Numbered from the stretch's first letter, positions 8,801 to 16,060 are shown. The stretch: DNA of 64,000 bases from Anaerolineaceae bacterium (GCA_012839565.1 DUMZ01000005.1:1-64000); one strand, 5' to 3'. Made by a program: numbers and translations. The notes: a model not told the origin generated them from the sequence alone.

Positions 8801-11272
8801 GTTAGCCGCGGAAAGAGCAGGGACATCGGTGTAATATTCAGGGTTTACTGTAGCAAGGATGGCAATGTCAACGGCGTTGGCATCCGCCCCGGTACCCCAG
8901 GTGTTATCCAGGAAGGTGAAGTTACCACCTTCAACGACCCAACCACGGGTGTGATAGACGTAGTTTTCTGAGATTAAACCTGTGTGCAATCCGCTGATAT
9001 AAGCGGGTTGTCGCAGGTGATAGAAGGTGTTACCGGTGATAGCTACATCGCTAAACCCGCCAGCATTGACGATGATCGCGCGTGAGACTTCAGGATCACC
9101 CATATTATATTGACCATGCATCACATTATTAAGGAGTTGAACACCACTGCTACGAATGGTCACGATTGTACCAGTCACATCGGTTTTTTCAATTTCAAAG
9201 CCCTTCAATGTTGCTGCAGCCGCCATTTCAAAAATAGGTCCTGCACCAGAAACTTCAATTTTAGCACCAGGAAGGCCTTCGATCGTGATGGCTTTATCTA
9301 CCAGGATGGAGCTTGTTTCTGTATATGTACCAGCACCTGCTAATATTTCGTCACCAGCTACTGCGGCAATGACCGCTTCTTTAATCGTTGTATACCATGT
9401 ATTTTGCGTTTCATTATGAACCCGCAAGTCAATCGCGTTGACTGCCGGACCACCATAAATTGGACCTGCCTGGCCTTCACCATAGCTGGTTACAGTTGTG
9501 TTGTTGTTTACATTTCCGCCAAAGGTTGTATATTGACCACCCAAACGGCCAACGATACCACCCGCCCAGGCACTTGTCTCGGTGCCATGTTCATCTGAAG
9601 CGGTTACAGTGCTATCCGTAATGGTGTTATTGTAAACCTTATTATTGGCGTTGGTTGTGCCGAATAAACCGCCGACATCACGGATACCCGTTACTGTAAC
9701 GTTGGTACCGGTGTTGTTTTCAAGCACGTAAGCACCCTCGCCAACATAACCTGCCAAACCGCCCAATTTGTTGCCCAGCTCACCAGCTAATTCGTTGTGG
9801 GCTAAAACCTCAACGTCCGTTACAGAGCTGTTTTTCGCGTTACCGTAAAGATGCCCGGTAACACCTCCGCCAAAATGGTCAGATAAAATCGTGCTGTTGC
9901 TAACGTGCACATTTTCAATCGAAGCTCTAAACATTTGTCCCGCTACAGCACCAGCATAGTCGGGTGCCTTGATGTCAAAACTGTCCACATTCAGGTTTTT
10001 AACGCCACCTTCATCGATGCGGGCAAAGAAGCCGGCACGGCTCGTGGCTTGGGTTAAACTAAGATTGGACAATGTGTAATTTTGTCCATCAAAGGTACCT
10101 TTAAAGATATTGGTAGAGCTGCCTAAGGGCAAAAAGCTTTGACCGGCAAGGTCAATATCCGCGCCTAAAAGGACCGTTTTACCCAGAAAACTCGTGCCAC
10201 CATTGATCAAATTATCAAAACCTTTTAGCTCTGGAATAGTGGTGATGACGTAATTATCACCATCGGGGTCGTACCAGCGTGTATCCACACGGTTATCCAA
10301 ACCAACCAAAGCAGTAAATGGTGCGCCATTGTAAGTCACGGCCGTAGCTGTTGAATTGGGATTGATGACAACGTTTTCCTGCGCGGTACCAATAAGAGCA
10401 CCCACTTGATTTGTTTCAAGGTAGCCATCATCAGCAATAACAGTGATGGTGACATTCGAAACAGTGGCGTTGTCTAAGACACCCGCATTATTTAAACCAA
10501 TCAAACCACCAACATGGGGTTTATCCGCGCCAATTTCAGTGATATTAAAAGTGATATTCTCCGCTGAAACGTTGGTCATGTTCGAGGTGCCATATGCCGC
10601 GATCGCGCCAGCGTATTTGCTTGCAGTAATCGTGGCATTTTTGACATGCACGTTCTCGTAATGCCCCATCCAGTCTTCACTGCCAGTGATGACGCCCGCG
10701 TAAGAGCGAACAGTGGTAGATCCTTTTAAAACTGCGCCATCAACTGTCAGATTCTGGATCTTGGCATGAGCAGCATTGGGGACACGACCAAACAATCCAA
10801 GGAAGTATCTATTATTCGAACTCTGATACGTACCTCCATCCACAAACAAATTGCTGATGGTGTAACCACCACCGTCAAAAGTGTTGGCTTGGCTGGGACC
10901 TGCCGCCACGCTTGGCGTCCATGGATAATTTGCCAGGTCAATGTCCGTGTTCAGGCGCACGGTATTTACACCGCTTATGCCATCCAGGAACATATTTGGC
11001 TGGCTCATAATCCAGGCAAATTCCTCGGCAGTGTTGATGTCGATGATGTAGTCACCAGCACCATCATCCATGCCGGCAGGTCGCGTAGTTGGATACGTGC
11101 CATTCCAGGTGACAGCATTTATTCCTGCTTCCTGGGCTTGGATGATTTGGATCTCGCGTTCAGCTACAGTGCCAGTAAAAACCGCACTCACCTGAGCGAC
11201 GTTACCAAAGGTCAGGAAAATCACAAGCAAAATGGCTGTGATTTTCGTAATAAGATTATTTTTAATATGCAT
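1..11272 (-). CDS. Giant secreted beta-helix / Ig-like repeat surface protein (C-terminus beyond window)
   Basis: This is an uninterrupted minus-strand reading frame from ATG 11272 to the left edge, at least 3757 residues. I checked the frame at 11272, 5950 and 4. An AAGGAGAG site (11278-11285) precedes the ATG. Residues 1-30 are a signal peptide ending in VSA. Residues about 60-600 hold GLUG-like units (FDGGGYTISNL, FDGQNYTLSNL). Residues about 620-2160 contain five right-handed beta-helix modules, each opening with a motif like IQxAIDxAxxGDTIxVxxGTY and some ending in NWWG. Two cadherin-like (tandem-95) domains follow at about 2164-2357, then two 134-residue repeats at about 2500-2775. The rest is 208-residue units, each a cadherin-like domain plus an Ig-like domain (NVAPEVVSVTAIGADGF). 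Such proteins usually act as adhesins or sheath proteins. No enzyme motif is recognised, and the anchor would lie outside the window. Confidence 0.9.
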   Translation of the reverse strand, partial: MHIKNNLITKITAILLVIFLTFGNVAQVSAVFTGTVAEREIQIIQAQEAGINAVTWNGTYPTTRPAGMDDGAGDYIIDINTAEEFAWIMSQPNMFLDGISGVNTVRLNTDIDLANYPWTPSVAAGPSQANTFDGGGYTISNLFVDGGTYQSSNNRYFLGLFGRVPNAAHAKIQNLTVDGAVLKGSTTVRSYAGVITGSEDWMGHYENVHVKNATITASKYAGAIAAYGTSNMTNVSAENITFNITEIGADKPHVGGLIGLNNAGVLDNATVSNVTITVIADDGYLETNQVGALIGTAQENVVINPNSTATAVTYNGAPFTALVGLDNRVDTRWYDPDGDNYVITTIPELKGFDNLINGGTSFLGKTVLLGADIDLAGQSFLPLGSSTNIFKGTFDGQNYTLSNLSLTQATSRAGFFARIDEGGVKNLNVDSFDIKAPDYAGAVAGQMFRASIENVHVSNSTILSDHFGGGVTGHLYGNAKNSSVTDVEVLAHNELAGELGNKLGGLAGYVGEGAYVLENNTGTNVTVTGIRDVGGLFGTTNANNKVYNNTITDSTVTASDEHGTETSAWAGGIVGRLGGQYTTFGGNVNNNTTVTSYGEGQAGPIYGGPAVNAIDLRVHNETQNTWYTTIKEAVIAAVAGDEILAGAGTYTETSSILVDKAITIEGLPGAKIEVSGAGPIFEMAAAATLKGFEIEKTDVTGTIVTIRSSGVQLLNNVMHGQYNMGDPEVSRAIIVNAGGFSDVAITGNTFYHLRQPAYISGLHTGLISENYVYHTRGWVVEGGNFTFLDNTWGTGADANAVDIAILATVNPEYYTDVPALSAANNNAIVEDQRGGTNLLSVVYVDKDAAPGGDGTPAKPYQTISQGVARVVPGGTVHVADGTYPETLYITKDIHIVGESRDGVIIDTSSFGGYGIDANGDFVTSFANFTLIGPGSAQGYGLKIAGENAETTITNVLVKESYRTGLDLNGLNKAVITDVELINNGGNGLSLTNSSNVTVTNITTSGNAWGGVAVYTDSTSYSQGADNINISATNSSNEPVGFYTQIDPNYPPTNLNVPEFHFTVVNNTDRLNYTFYAKDQAYALLIATYMPHPEDSYIRDIATSNLLVFPGMTIQAAVDAANPGDTVLVASGTYEENVYTGDTRVVKGLTVRGIPDADGDYPLVKGSMKFGRDRNLGGDYVHKNLVLENFRIEANLTDTSLYGTTRHALWVENFEIAQLRNLEMVGTEPNSMFAIQYGLSVGGRAKNYTIDNVKMENFLIGVYGRALNMTIQNSDISHVEAGMNIMGGGNLTITDSSIVAEVTRNDKQLYAVRFGEGNTTGAPSVLDFHVSNSTLELNNPGGFVPTPGNYMRSVVLRGNAGGEMIIANSNIPQGILNIASLPVEATGNWWGSANQPVPNVNYVGLVHICGWLDAPAPDGQLISGGVVTNERTSKVYCSIQSAIDAATARDTLLVGPGTYAEQIVINKALTIQGPNADKAGYAEDRVAEAIVTFPEGITEQAQRLVNVTASDVSIVGLKFEYGEHMLNLLPYMIRTNGVDNLTVKNNIIYGGEAGIHAAPVGTVNNTGLLVEGNLIDGGPFVNSRYNRGMYIYRMGGLIQNNVIDHVSIGIQFLPHREPTGLTAQYNDIKAYSIGLYNNNQYAGSGPHKWIANTVGVAENPRGTAEMGVYLPYTTDVTFRGIHVINHGLYGGTGEPPLAEFYNNILDGTYDPATTVGMASTTAVRISSANPDSNEGPSVPGTKTIVHNNAFDNFDTYINNTTTVNIDPNLLDASGNWWGTTDAAALFAGVTAGSDYTPWLASGTDNDADVAGFQGDFSTLYVDDDSFQVGAVGRIQEAIDLVSGSTIYVLPGTYQEAVVVDKAVNLYGPNMDVNPNGTVNRGPEAIILGSTTAPAMSTLFELDAENVVVKGFTFDNVRINNYIDGGATGTLTNQFGGVDISNNIFTNVSGTALYLRDGRNAPGEYSADVTVQNNLFNAITSAGGVDYNAGSAVVVMGGENLLVDGNVIEDAAYNGIQLARNNNVTVSNNTAVADQPAIQIAQWNEGTQTISGNDLQTTHASKAAMRFYAFTTDRTPSFVIENNTIHDSVNGIQIGHGDAGKGDDISTADYSFAGNTFTDISSHELVVYLPAEATSDQMTEMVEDFRQVYDDSVYVREINGVDPYTYVVNTAPVAMDDAYTVAEDTVLTVSAAEGVLKNDTDAEGDPLTAVLVTGPTHAAVNGFTLNPDGSFSYKPGQDYFGEDTFTYKIVSGETTSNIATVTITVTPVKDPVQANDDFYFVNQNAVLEVPAPGVLGNDVDVDLNNQYAALVSGPTHGHLNFRNDGSFTYTPETDFFGEDTFVYQLITTPRISSDPWVDTATVTITVIPLPVISSPDIEGPYTVGVRREFNITLTNPVDGALYMSLSAYVFIDNITLADFEKVEVFHPIAQDWVQLIPEVDGTGLRINLAPTGDFPLLPDQTVTLTFRVTFLTAGTYPAEGSLYDTSGATPVKIASYETTLTVNNPPNTLAEQIASAPTYVYDPVYEYVGDFAYDAASLTYTATYTAPEYLAGGAMNDLARYLGALYRQDGSTINKLTYDGVDYTWQPGNPPLAGSNWKDANGVTLVSVIVADLANQVPGNLTVTVADSFYTEDVSFVVDATNTLDDEIESAPAYVYDPVYTYVGTFAFDDASNTYTATYTDVNYNPGALYDLARYLGALYRQANATVIGIHYNGVDYTWNPNGTNKGSNWEDANGTTLVSVVGADFQNGLIDPGTGVTFTVSDGIHTETVTFIIVINDTTAPEIVSITAIGADGFENVAAVNGVITVDQGYTVDRAEIVLNEAVTVVEGTVVKIGTTPYGTITADGTKLTVVPYAGNEIASLPGTFEFSVPAGSVKDLAGNALVQLGATLVVNNVAPVAVADAYTTNQDVALNVSAPGVLANDVDWTPITAILVTDVSHGELTLNADGSFSYTPAAGYNGTDSFTYKASDGELESEVVTVTITVNDNVAPEVISVTAIGADGFGDVVAVGSVITVDQGYTVARTEIVLNEAVTVEPGTEVSIGGQPYGSIVADGNLLTVTPYGNNGIASIPGTFVLSIPAGSVKDLAGNILPDANVTLVVNNVAPVAVADAYTTNQGVELVVGAPGVLANDFDWTPITAVLVTNVSHGTLTLNADGSFSYTPAVDYNGTDSFTYKAYDGKLYSDVTTVTITVVDNVAPEVVSVTAIGADGFDDVVAVGSTLTVDQGYTVARTEIVLNEAVTVEVGTEVSIGGQPYGSITASGSMLTVTPYGSNGIASIPGTFMLSIPAGSVKDLAGNALADTVVTLNVVNVAPVAVADAYTTNQGVELVVPVPGVLANDVDWTPLIAELVTDVSHGTLALNPNGSFSYTPDAGWSGVDSFSYKANDGLADSNVVTVTITVVDNVAPEVVSVTAIGADGFGDVVAVGNVITVDQGYTVARTEIALTEAVTVEPGTEVSVHGQPYGSIVADGSLLTVTPYGSNGIASLPGTFVLSIPAGSVKDLAGNELAEMSITLKVNNVAPVAVADAYTTNQDVALVVGAPGILSNDFDWTPITAVLVGGVGHGTLEFNGDGSFSYTPAAGYNGTDNFSYKAYDGELYSEVVTVTITVVDNVAPEVVSVTAIGADGFGDVVAVGSTLTVDQGYTVARTEIVLNEVVTVEAGTEVSIGGQPYGTITADGTKLTVVPYAGNEVATLPGTFEFSVPAGSVKDLAGNALVQLGATLVVNNVAPVANDDAYTTEEDILLTVAVPGVLANDVDWT
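2950..3770 (-). repeat. Two 402-bp direct repeats within the giant protein
   Basis: The segment around cctggcgatacaaagc occurs at 3172 and 3574, 402 bp (134 residues) apart. Both encode a module with the signatures YVYDPVY, DLARYLGALYRQ and GSNW.DANG.TLVSV. The copies are more diverged than the 624-bp array. Confidence 0.85.
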
Positions 11273-11277
11273 CGTTT

Positions 11278-11285
11278 CTCTCCTT
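11278..11285 (-). promoter_or_regulatory. Ribosome binding site of the giant surface protein
   Basis: AAGGAGAG on the minus strand lies five bases before ATG 11272 and fixes that start, which is followed directly by a signal peptide. Confidence 0.85.
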
Positions 11286-11340
11286 CTGAGAAATAAAGAA
11301 CTTAGGTTTTTGAATTTTCATTGAATTCCTAAATTAAAGC

Positions 11341-11520
11341 ACAAACCGCCTGGAAAACCGGCGGCTTTGTTACAAAAAGAATTGGACTGCTGAATGGATA
11401 GAGTTCTACTTGCACCAGAAATAGAATTGGTTCGATGTTTTCCTTGCATACATAACGGAGACAAATAAATTTGCAGATTCGTGGTTATTTGTAACAGGCT
11501 TTTGTTTCTAATATCCATCT
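11341..11520 (-). ncRNA. Candidate structured 5' leader of the giant protein gene
   Basis: On the minus strand ATGGATA (about 11518-11512) can pair with TATCCAT (11400-11394), closing a domain of about 125 nt. Inside it ACAAATAA and TTATTTGT form a perfect 8-bp hairpin. Downstream, 11341-11370 folds into a strong hairpin with arms ACAAA-CCGCC and GGCGG-TTTGT but no following U tract. It matches no riboswitch class I know. It could be a regulatory leader or an mRNA-stabilising structure. Confidence 0.35.
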
Positions 11521-11527
11521 TCAGCTG

Positions 11528-11557
11528 ATTATAGCTATATACCTATGGTATCTCCAA
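11528..11557 (-). promoter_or_regulatory. Possible second promoter of the giant protein gene
   Basis: TTGGAG (11552-11557), an 18-bp spacer and TATAAT (11528-11533) on the minus strand. A start near 11521 would begin the transcript at the proposed closing helix of the leader. Confidence 0.4.
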
Positions 11558-11729
11558 AACCAGGTTTATACAGGACTGTTTATAGTCTTAATATCTGACA
11601 AAACAGTGTTACAAAGTCTATCGAGTGTTTAGCAATAAATTTAATCTCTTAATGACAGGTCGAAAAATCGTGTAAAGAAAGAAATTTTTCGATCATTTGT
11701 ACCCACTATCAGATTTATAAGTTTGCGTC

Positions 11730-11758
11730 ATTATAGCAGGCTTGTCTGTTTTTGTCAA
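11730..11758 (-). promoter_or_regulatory. Consensus sigma-70 promoter of the giant protein gene
   Basis: TTGACA (11753-11758), a 17-bp spacer and TATAAT (11730-11735) on the minus strand, an exact match to the housekeeping consensus. The predicted start near 11723 gives a leader of about 450 nt. Confidence 0.75.
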
Positions 11759-11882
11759 GGTGTCAACTTTGACCGACTGTGACCGACTTTTACCGATTTG
11801 CCAATTTTATACCCATTCGATTATCTTTTCAGCTTATGGAAATAAACAGGACTCTCGCCCCTGCGTCTCGCCATGGGCTAAA

Positions 11883-11998
11883 GCGCGTGGCACTGAAGCC
11901 ACGCGCCAGTATTTAACCCAATCAGAAGCCAATCCACCTGGCGCGTGGCGTCCAATTAGGCACGAAAGCGGGCTTGGCAATCCTCCCCCGCCACGCGC
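11883..11998. repeat. Nested inverted repeats GCGCGTGGC / GCCACGCGC
   Basis: GCGCGTGGC (11883-11891) pairs with GCCACGCGC (11898-11906) across a 6-nt loop. The same pair recurs at 11941-11949 and 11990-11998 across a 40-nt spacer. Confidence 0.75.
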
Positions 11999-12072
11999 AC
12001 TTTTTCCCCGTTCTCTGAAACCTTCTCGCCGAAGCAAAAAAATCTTCACAGAACACAAGTTTTCGGGGATTA

Positions 12073-12102
12073 TCAAAACATGGTCAGGAGACCATGCTTT
12101 GA
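12073..12102. repeat. Palindromic element CATGGTC-AGGA-GACCATG
   Basis: Arms CATGGTC and GACCATG flank an AGGA tetraloop (12079-12096), extended by TCAAA and TTTGA with one mismatch. The same GGTC-AGGA-GACC core occurs at 25844-25871 and, inverted, at 26000-26023. Confidence 0.75.
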
Positions 12103-12162
12103 TTATTACGTTGAAGTCCATGATACTATTGATTAATCTGCGCGCCTGCATTAGAAACCTGA

Positions 12163-12256
12163 TGTCCTCGGTGTCCACACCGTAGGACACTTCCACGGTC
12201 TGGAGACAGGTAAGATGGTGGGTTTACAACATTTTATGTGCTCGGTGAGGACACCG
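12163..12256. repeat. Related short hairpins with 4-nt loops
   Basis: TGTCCTCGGTG / CACCGTAGGACA flank TCCA at 12163-12189, with a one-base bulge. CGGTG / CACCG flank AGGA at 12243-12256. A similar CGGTG-TTCC-CACCG hairpin lies at 25889-25902. Confidence 0.55.
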
Positions 12257-12327
12257 GCACGAGACACAGAAAAACATGGTCTGAAAAACCACGTTAGAAC
12301 TAAGCTTCATCTACATATATACGTACA

Positions 12328-14166
12328 CTATGCGGCAGTAGCAGATGATGCTTGCTCGCCAAAAATGTCGTACTTGCTTTCCAGGTCGTGGCGGAATTGC
12401 TGGGTATATAAATTGTAGTAGTGCCCTTTTAACTTCATCAACGCTTCATGCGTGCCACGTTCCGCGATTTGCCCATGATCAATCACAAATATCTGATCCG
12501 CGCTGCGAATCGTTGAAAGCCTGTGCGCGATAATAAAACTGGTGCGGCCTTCCATGAGCTGATGCATACCACTCTGGATGAGCGACTCGGTAATCGTATC
12601 CACCGAGCTGGTGGCTTCGTCCATCACAAAGAAATCCGGATCCGCCAGCAAGGCACGCGCGATGCTAATCAGTTGCTTTTGCCCAACCGAAAGCAAGTTA
12701 CCGCCCTCACCCACGTTCTGCTCATAACCGTGTTCGAATTTCATAATGAACTCATGCGCGCCTGCCAGCCTGGCAACCGCTTCAATCTCATCATCCGTGG
12801 CTGAAAGACGCCCGTAGCGCAAGTTCTCACGCACTGTGCCAGAAAAGAGATGGGGCGTCTGCAAGACCACACCCACACGCGATTGAATGTCCTTTTGAGC
12901 GTAATCAAGATAGTTATGCCCCGCAATGGAAATCGTTCCGGAAGTCGGCTCGTAGAACCTGCACAAAAGGTTTACAATCGTCGTCTTTCCGCCACCGGTT
13001 GGACCAACCAGCGCGATATTCTGCCCTGCGGGAATGCTGAAGCTCAAATCGCGAATGACCGGCTCGCCATCCTCATAATGGAAGCTGACATTATCAAACA
13101 CTACCTCACCAAGCAAAGAGTCCACCGGTGTTGTGACCGGTTTATCCTGAATGGCAGGTTTGGTTTCAAGCAAACCAAATACGCGCTCAGACGACGCCAC
13201 CGCGTTTTGCATCTCAGCATAAACACGCGCCAGATCCTGGATGGGCCACAGAATCATCATGATGTAAGAAATAAAAGCCTGCAAGCCACCCACAGTGAGG
13301 CTACCCACCACGGGACTGCTAATCATCACTCCACCCCGCCACATCACAACCGCCAGAGAAAGAGCCGAGATGGTTTGGATGGTAGGTAAAAAGATCGCCG
13401 AAAGAAACGCCGCGCGATAGCTGTTGCTGTACATATCATGTGAAAGTACCTTGAAATCAGCCAGGTTACGATCTTCGCGGCGCAAGGCTTTGACCACACG
13501 CACACCCGTGATATTCTCATTCAGCGCGGCGGTCATTTTGGAATTGGCTTTGCGCGACAGGCGATAGTGGTGGTAAATTTTGACTCTGAATTTAAATGCC
13601 ACAAATATTATAAGAGGCAAACTCAGCACAACGATCACAGCCAAACGCGCGTTGATGGTGAACATGAAAAATGAAGCAAAGATAATGTTCGTAATCGCCC
13701 AGGAAACATCAATAATGCCCCAGCTGAGCAGCTCGCCCATGCGTTCGGTGTCGGAAGTGACGCGCGACATAATCCAGCCCAGGGGCGTTTTGCTGAAATA
13801 GCTGAGCGAGAGTTTTTGCAGATGTTTGAAAAGCTTCATGCGCAGTTCATAGCGCAATTTTTCGCCCAGCATACTGGCATTGTATACAAACAGAAAGAAA
13901 CCCGCGCTTGATAACAGCAAAACAGCCATATAGGTTCCCAAAAGGCGGATAAGTACGCCTTTTTCGCCACCGAGTATGCCCTGGTCGATGATGTTTTTGT
14001 CAATGATGGTAAAGTAGGAATCCAAAAAAGAGACAAAAATGATTCCAAACAAACCCAATGCCAGGGATTTCCAGTGGGGTTTAAGCACCGAGAAGAGTCG
14101 CTTCATCACACCTGTCGTGATGTGGACATCATCTTCTAATTCGTTTTCATCATAGTTTTGTGACAC
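12328..14166 (-). CDS. ABC exporter half-transporter, consensus-ATPase partner
   Basis: A 612-residue ABC exporter subunit: six membrane helices in the first 330 residues, then an ATPase domain with Walker A GPTGGGKTT (about residue 390), a signature reading LSVGQ instead of LSGGQ, Walker B FFVMDEATSSVD with the catalytic Glu, and the IIAHRLST switch. I chose GTG 14166, with GAGGAAA just upstream; it overlaps the upstream exporter gene by 17 bases. A longer ATG reading has an implausible N-terminus lying inside the neighbour. Canonical Glu here and Asp in the partner indicate a heterodimer of the TM287/288, BmrCD or LmrCD type. The substrate (drug, lipid or peptide) cannot be told from sequence. 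Confidence 0.93.
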   Translation of the reverse strand: MSQNYDENELEDDVHITTGVMKRLFSVLKPHWKSLALGLFGIIFVSFLDSYFTIIDKNIIDQGILGGEKGVLIRLLGTYMAVLLLSSAGFFLFVYNASMLGEKLRYELRMKLFKHLQKLSLSYFSKTPLGWIMSRVTSDTERMGELLSWGIIDVSWAITNIIFASFFMFTINARLAVIVVLSLPLIIFVAFKFRVKIYHHYRLSRKANSKMTAALNENITGVRVVKALRREDRNLADFKVLSHDMYSNSYRAAFLSAIFLPTIQTISALSLAVVMWRGGVMISSPVVGSLTVGGLQAFISYIMMILWPIQDLARVYAEMQNAVASSERVFGLLETKPAIQDKPVTTPVDSLLGEVVFDNVSFHYEDGEPVIRDLSFSIPAGQNIALVGPTGGGKTTIVNLLCRFYEPTSGTISIAGHNYLDYAQKDIQSRVGVVLQTPHLFSGTVRENLRYGRLSATDDEIEAVARLAGAHEFIMKFEHGYEQNVGEGGNLLSVGQKQLISIARALLADPDFFVMDEATSSVDTITESLIQSGMHQLMEGRTSFIIAHRLSTIRSADQIFVIDHGQIAERGTHEALMKLKGHYYNLYTQQFRHDLESKYDIFGEQASSATAA

Positions 14167-15973
14167 TGTCAATTTCCTCTTGCAACGCGCTCTCAATACG
14201 CGTTTGAATTTCATAGATTTCTTTGTAAATGCCCTCTTGCGCCAAAAGCTCATCATGCGTACCGTGTTGCACCACCTCGCCACGATCAAAGACCAATATT
14301 TGGTCGGCAGTCATGATACTTTGAATACGATGCGCGATGACGAAAGTGGTGCGGTCGGTCATCAGCTTATCCAAAGCGGCGCGGATTTGCACTTCAGTTT
14401 CCATATCCACCGAGCTGGTCGAGTCGTCCAGAATAAGAATGCGTGGGTTGAGCAACAAAGCGCGCGCGATGGCGACACGTTGCTTCTGCCCACCGCTCAA
14501 GGTCACACCCCGCTCACCTACCATGGTGTCATAACCCTCTTTGAACTCGAGAATAACATCATGAATGGCAGCCTCGCGGGCGGCGGCTTCAACTTCTTCC
14601 TGGCTCACCTCACGACGCATCCCATAGGTGATATTATCGCGAATGGAGCATGAAAACAGGAAAGGTTCCTGCTCTACAATGCCAATTTGCGAGCGCAAAT
14701 AATCGCGTGAGTAGTCATTAAGATTGACGCCATCTAACAAAATCCTGCCACTGTTAACATCATAAAAGCGTGGCAAAAGGTTCACCAGCGACGTTTTACC
14801 ACTCCCCGTAGAACCAAGCAACGCGATCACATCGCCAGGTTTACATTCAAAAGAAACATCCTTAAGCACAGGCTGGTTTTCTTCATAGGCAAAGCAGACC
14901 TTTTCGAACCGGATTGCACCCTGGGTGTCGCCTTCAGGCTGATAAACCGCGGTGAAGAGATCTTCTTCTTGCGCTTTCAACACAATCAAAATACGGCCAA
15001 AGGAAACCAACGCCCGCGAAGTGTCAATAATCAAACGTCCCAAACCGCGAATGGGCCAAATCAGCCAGCCTAACAAGCCCTGGAAGGTAATAAACTCGCC
15101 CAGGCTCAAGGTCTGATCAATAACCGCACTCGCTGCAGTGTAAGTGCTAAAAACACGTTGCAAACCGCAAATAATATCCGAGATTGGCCAGAAAATGGAT
15201 TGTAAAAACATCATGCGCTTGCCCCGCTGAAGTTTTTCCATGTTGTTAACAGCAAATTTTTCAGTTTCGTAATCCTGACGCGCGAATGCCTTGACGACAC
15301 GCACACCGCTGAGGGTTTCTTGAAGGTGGGTGGTAATGATGGCTTCCTGTTCCTGGTATTCTTCGTAGGCTTTGCGTAACTTACGGAAGAAAAACATCGA
15401 GATAGCGAGCGTAACAGGCACAATCGCGATTGAAACCCAAGCCAGGCGTGCTTGCATTCGGAAGATGAGCACGAAGTTGATGACGAAAATAAACACGATG
15501 CGCCCCATGCCAATCGCCTGGTCGGCGAAAAATCGGCGCAAGGTGTCCACATCAGATGTAGCACGTTCGAGCAAGTCGCCAGTTTTGGCTTCCGCATGAT
15601 AGGCATAGGTAAGTCGCTGAATGTGATCAAAAAGCTGATCGCGCAAACGGCGCGTCGTATTTTCAGCGGCAAAACTTGCCATCCAGCTACTCATAAAGGT
15701 GCTCAGTGCCTGGAGCATAATCAGCCCTAAAAAAGCCAGGGCGGAGCTGATGATCGCTCCGGCTTGCATACTGTTATCGCGCAGAGCATCAATAAAATTG
15801 CCCAAATGCAGGTAAATGCCAGCCCGCGCGAATGCCGCGATGGCAAGAAACACCGTTGCCACCAGGTAGTTGAAATGATAGCCCTTCATAAGATGCCATA
15901 AACCCAGCATTCTGGGGCTGTTAAGTACTTTTTCTTTATTTAAGCTCTGCTTTTTCTCAGCTGTGCTTTCCAC
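14150..15973 (-). CDS. ABC exporter half-transporter, degenerate-ATPase partner
   Basis: A 607-residue ABC exporter subunit with an N-terminal six-helix domain and a C-terminal ATPase: Walker A GSTGSGKTS, signature LSGGQKQRVAIARAL and Walker B LILDDSTSSVD. The residue after the Walker B Asp is Asp instead of Glu, marking the non-hydrolysing site of heterodimeric exporters. GTG 15973 is chosen because GGAG sits six bases upstream; an in-frame TTG at 15985 is the alternative. The 3' end overlaps the next exporter gene, so the two are translationally coupled. A promoter lies at 16033-16060. Confidence 0.93.
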   Translation of the reverse strand: MESTAEKKQSLNKEKVLNSPRMLGLWHLMKGYHFNYLVATVFLAIAAFARAGIYLHLGNFIDALRDNSMQAGAIISSALAFLGLIMLQALSTFMSSWMASFAAENTTRRLRDQLFDHIQRLTYAYHAEAKTGDLLERATSDVDTLRRFFADQAIGMGRIVFIFVINFVLIFRMQARLAWVSIAIVPVTLAISMFFFRKLRKAYEEYQEQEAIITTHLQETLSGVRVVKAFARQDYETEKFAVNNMEKLQRGKRMMFLQSIFWPISDIICGLQRVFSTYTAASAVIDQTLSLGEFITFQGLLGWLIWPIRGLGRLIIDTSRALVSFGRILIVLKAQEEDLFTAVYQPEGDTQGAIRFEKVCFAYEENQPVLKDVSFECKPGDVIALLGSTGSGKTSLVNLLPRFYDVNSGRILLDGVNLNDYSRDYLRSQIGIVEQEPFLFSCSIRDNITYGMRREVSQEEVEAAAREAAIHDVILEFKEGYDTMVGERGVTLSGGQKQRVAIARALLLNPRILILDDSTSSVDMETEVQIRAALDKLMTDRTTFVIAHRIQSIMTADQILVFDRGEVVQHGTHDELLAQEGIYKEIYEIQTRIESALQEEIDSVTKL

Positions 15974-16032
15974 AAATAACTCCAATTAATCGCGTAGGGG
16001 TGTTAGATAAAAGTCTATACGCCAACCAAAAA

Positions 16033-16060
16033 AGTATACTCTTCTAAGAAGAATAGTCAA
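16033..16060 (-). promoter_or_regulatory. Promoter of the ABC exporter pair with possible operator
   Basis: TTGACT (16055-16060), a 16-bp spacer and TATACT (16033-16038) on the minus strand. The spacer contains the inverted repeat CTTCT-A-AGAAG (16041-16051), a plausible repressor site. Confidence 0.6.

Larger units (their letters stand above)
11759..12327. other. Intergenic region with palindromic elements, no gene seen
   Basis: No convincing gene lies between the giant-protein promoter and the ABC exporter stop. The small ORFs on both strands lack ribosome sites and recognisable protein sequence. The region holds several short inverted repeats, listed separately, and a stretch richer in G and C at 11840-12010. 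Confidence 0.6.

Noticed and set aside
11341-11460. Cyclic di-GMP riboswitch in the giant protein leader
   Set aside because: Only AAAGCCGCCGG resembles part of the consensus; the paired helices and tetraloop-receptor of that class are not found.
11318-11518. A 66-codon minus-strand frame in the leader of the giant protein gene
   Set aside because: No good ribosome site, odd composition, and it overlaps the proposed RNA structure; treated as leader RNA.
11742-12418. Overlapping frames on both strands in the palindrome-rich spacer
   Set aside because: No ribosome sites or family features; they follow from the G+C inverted repeats.
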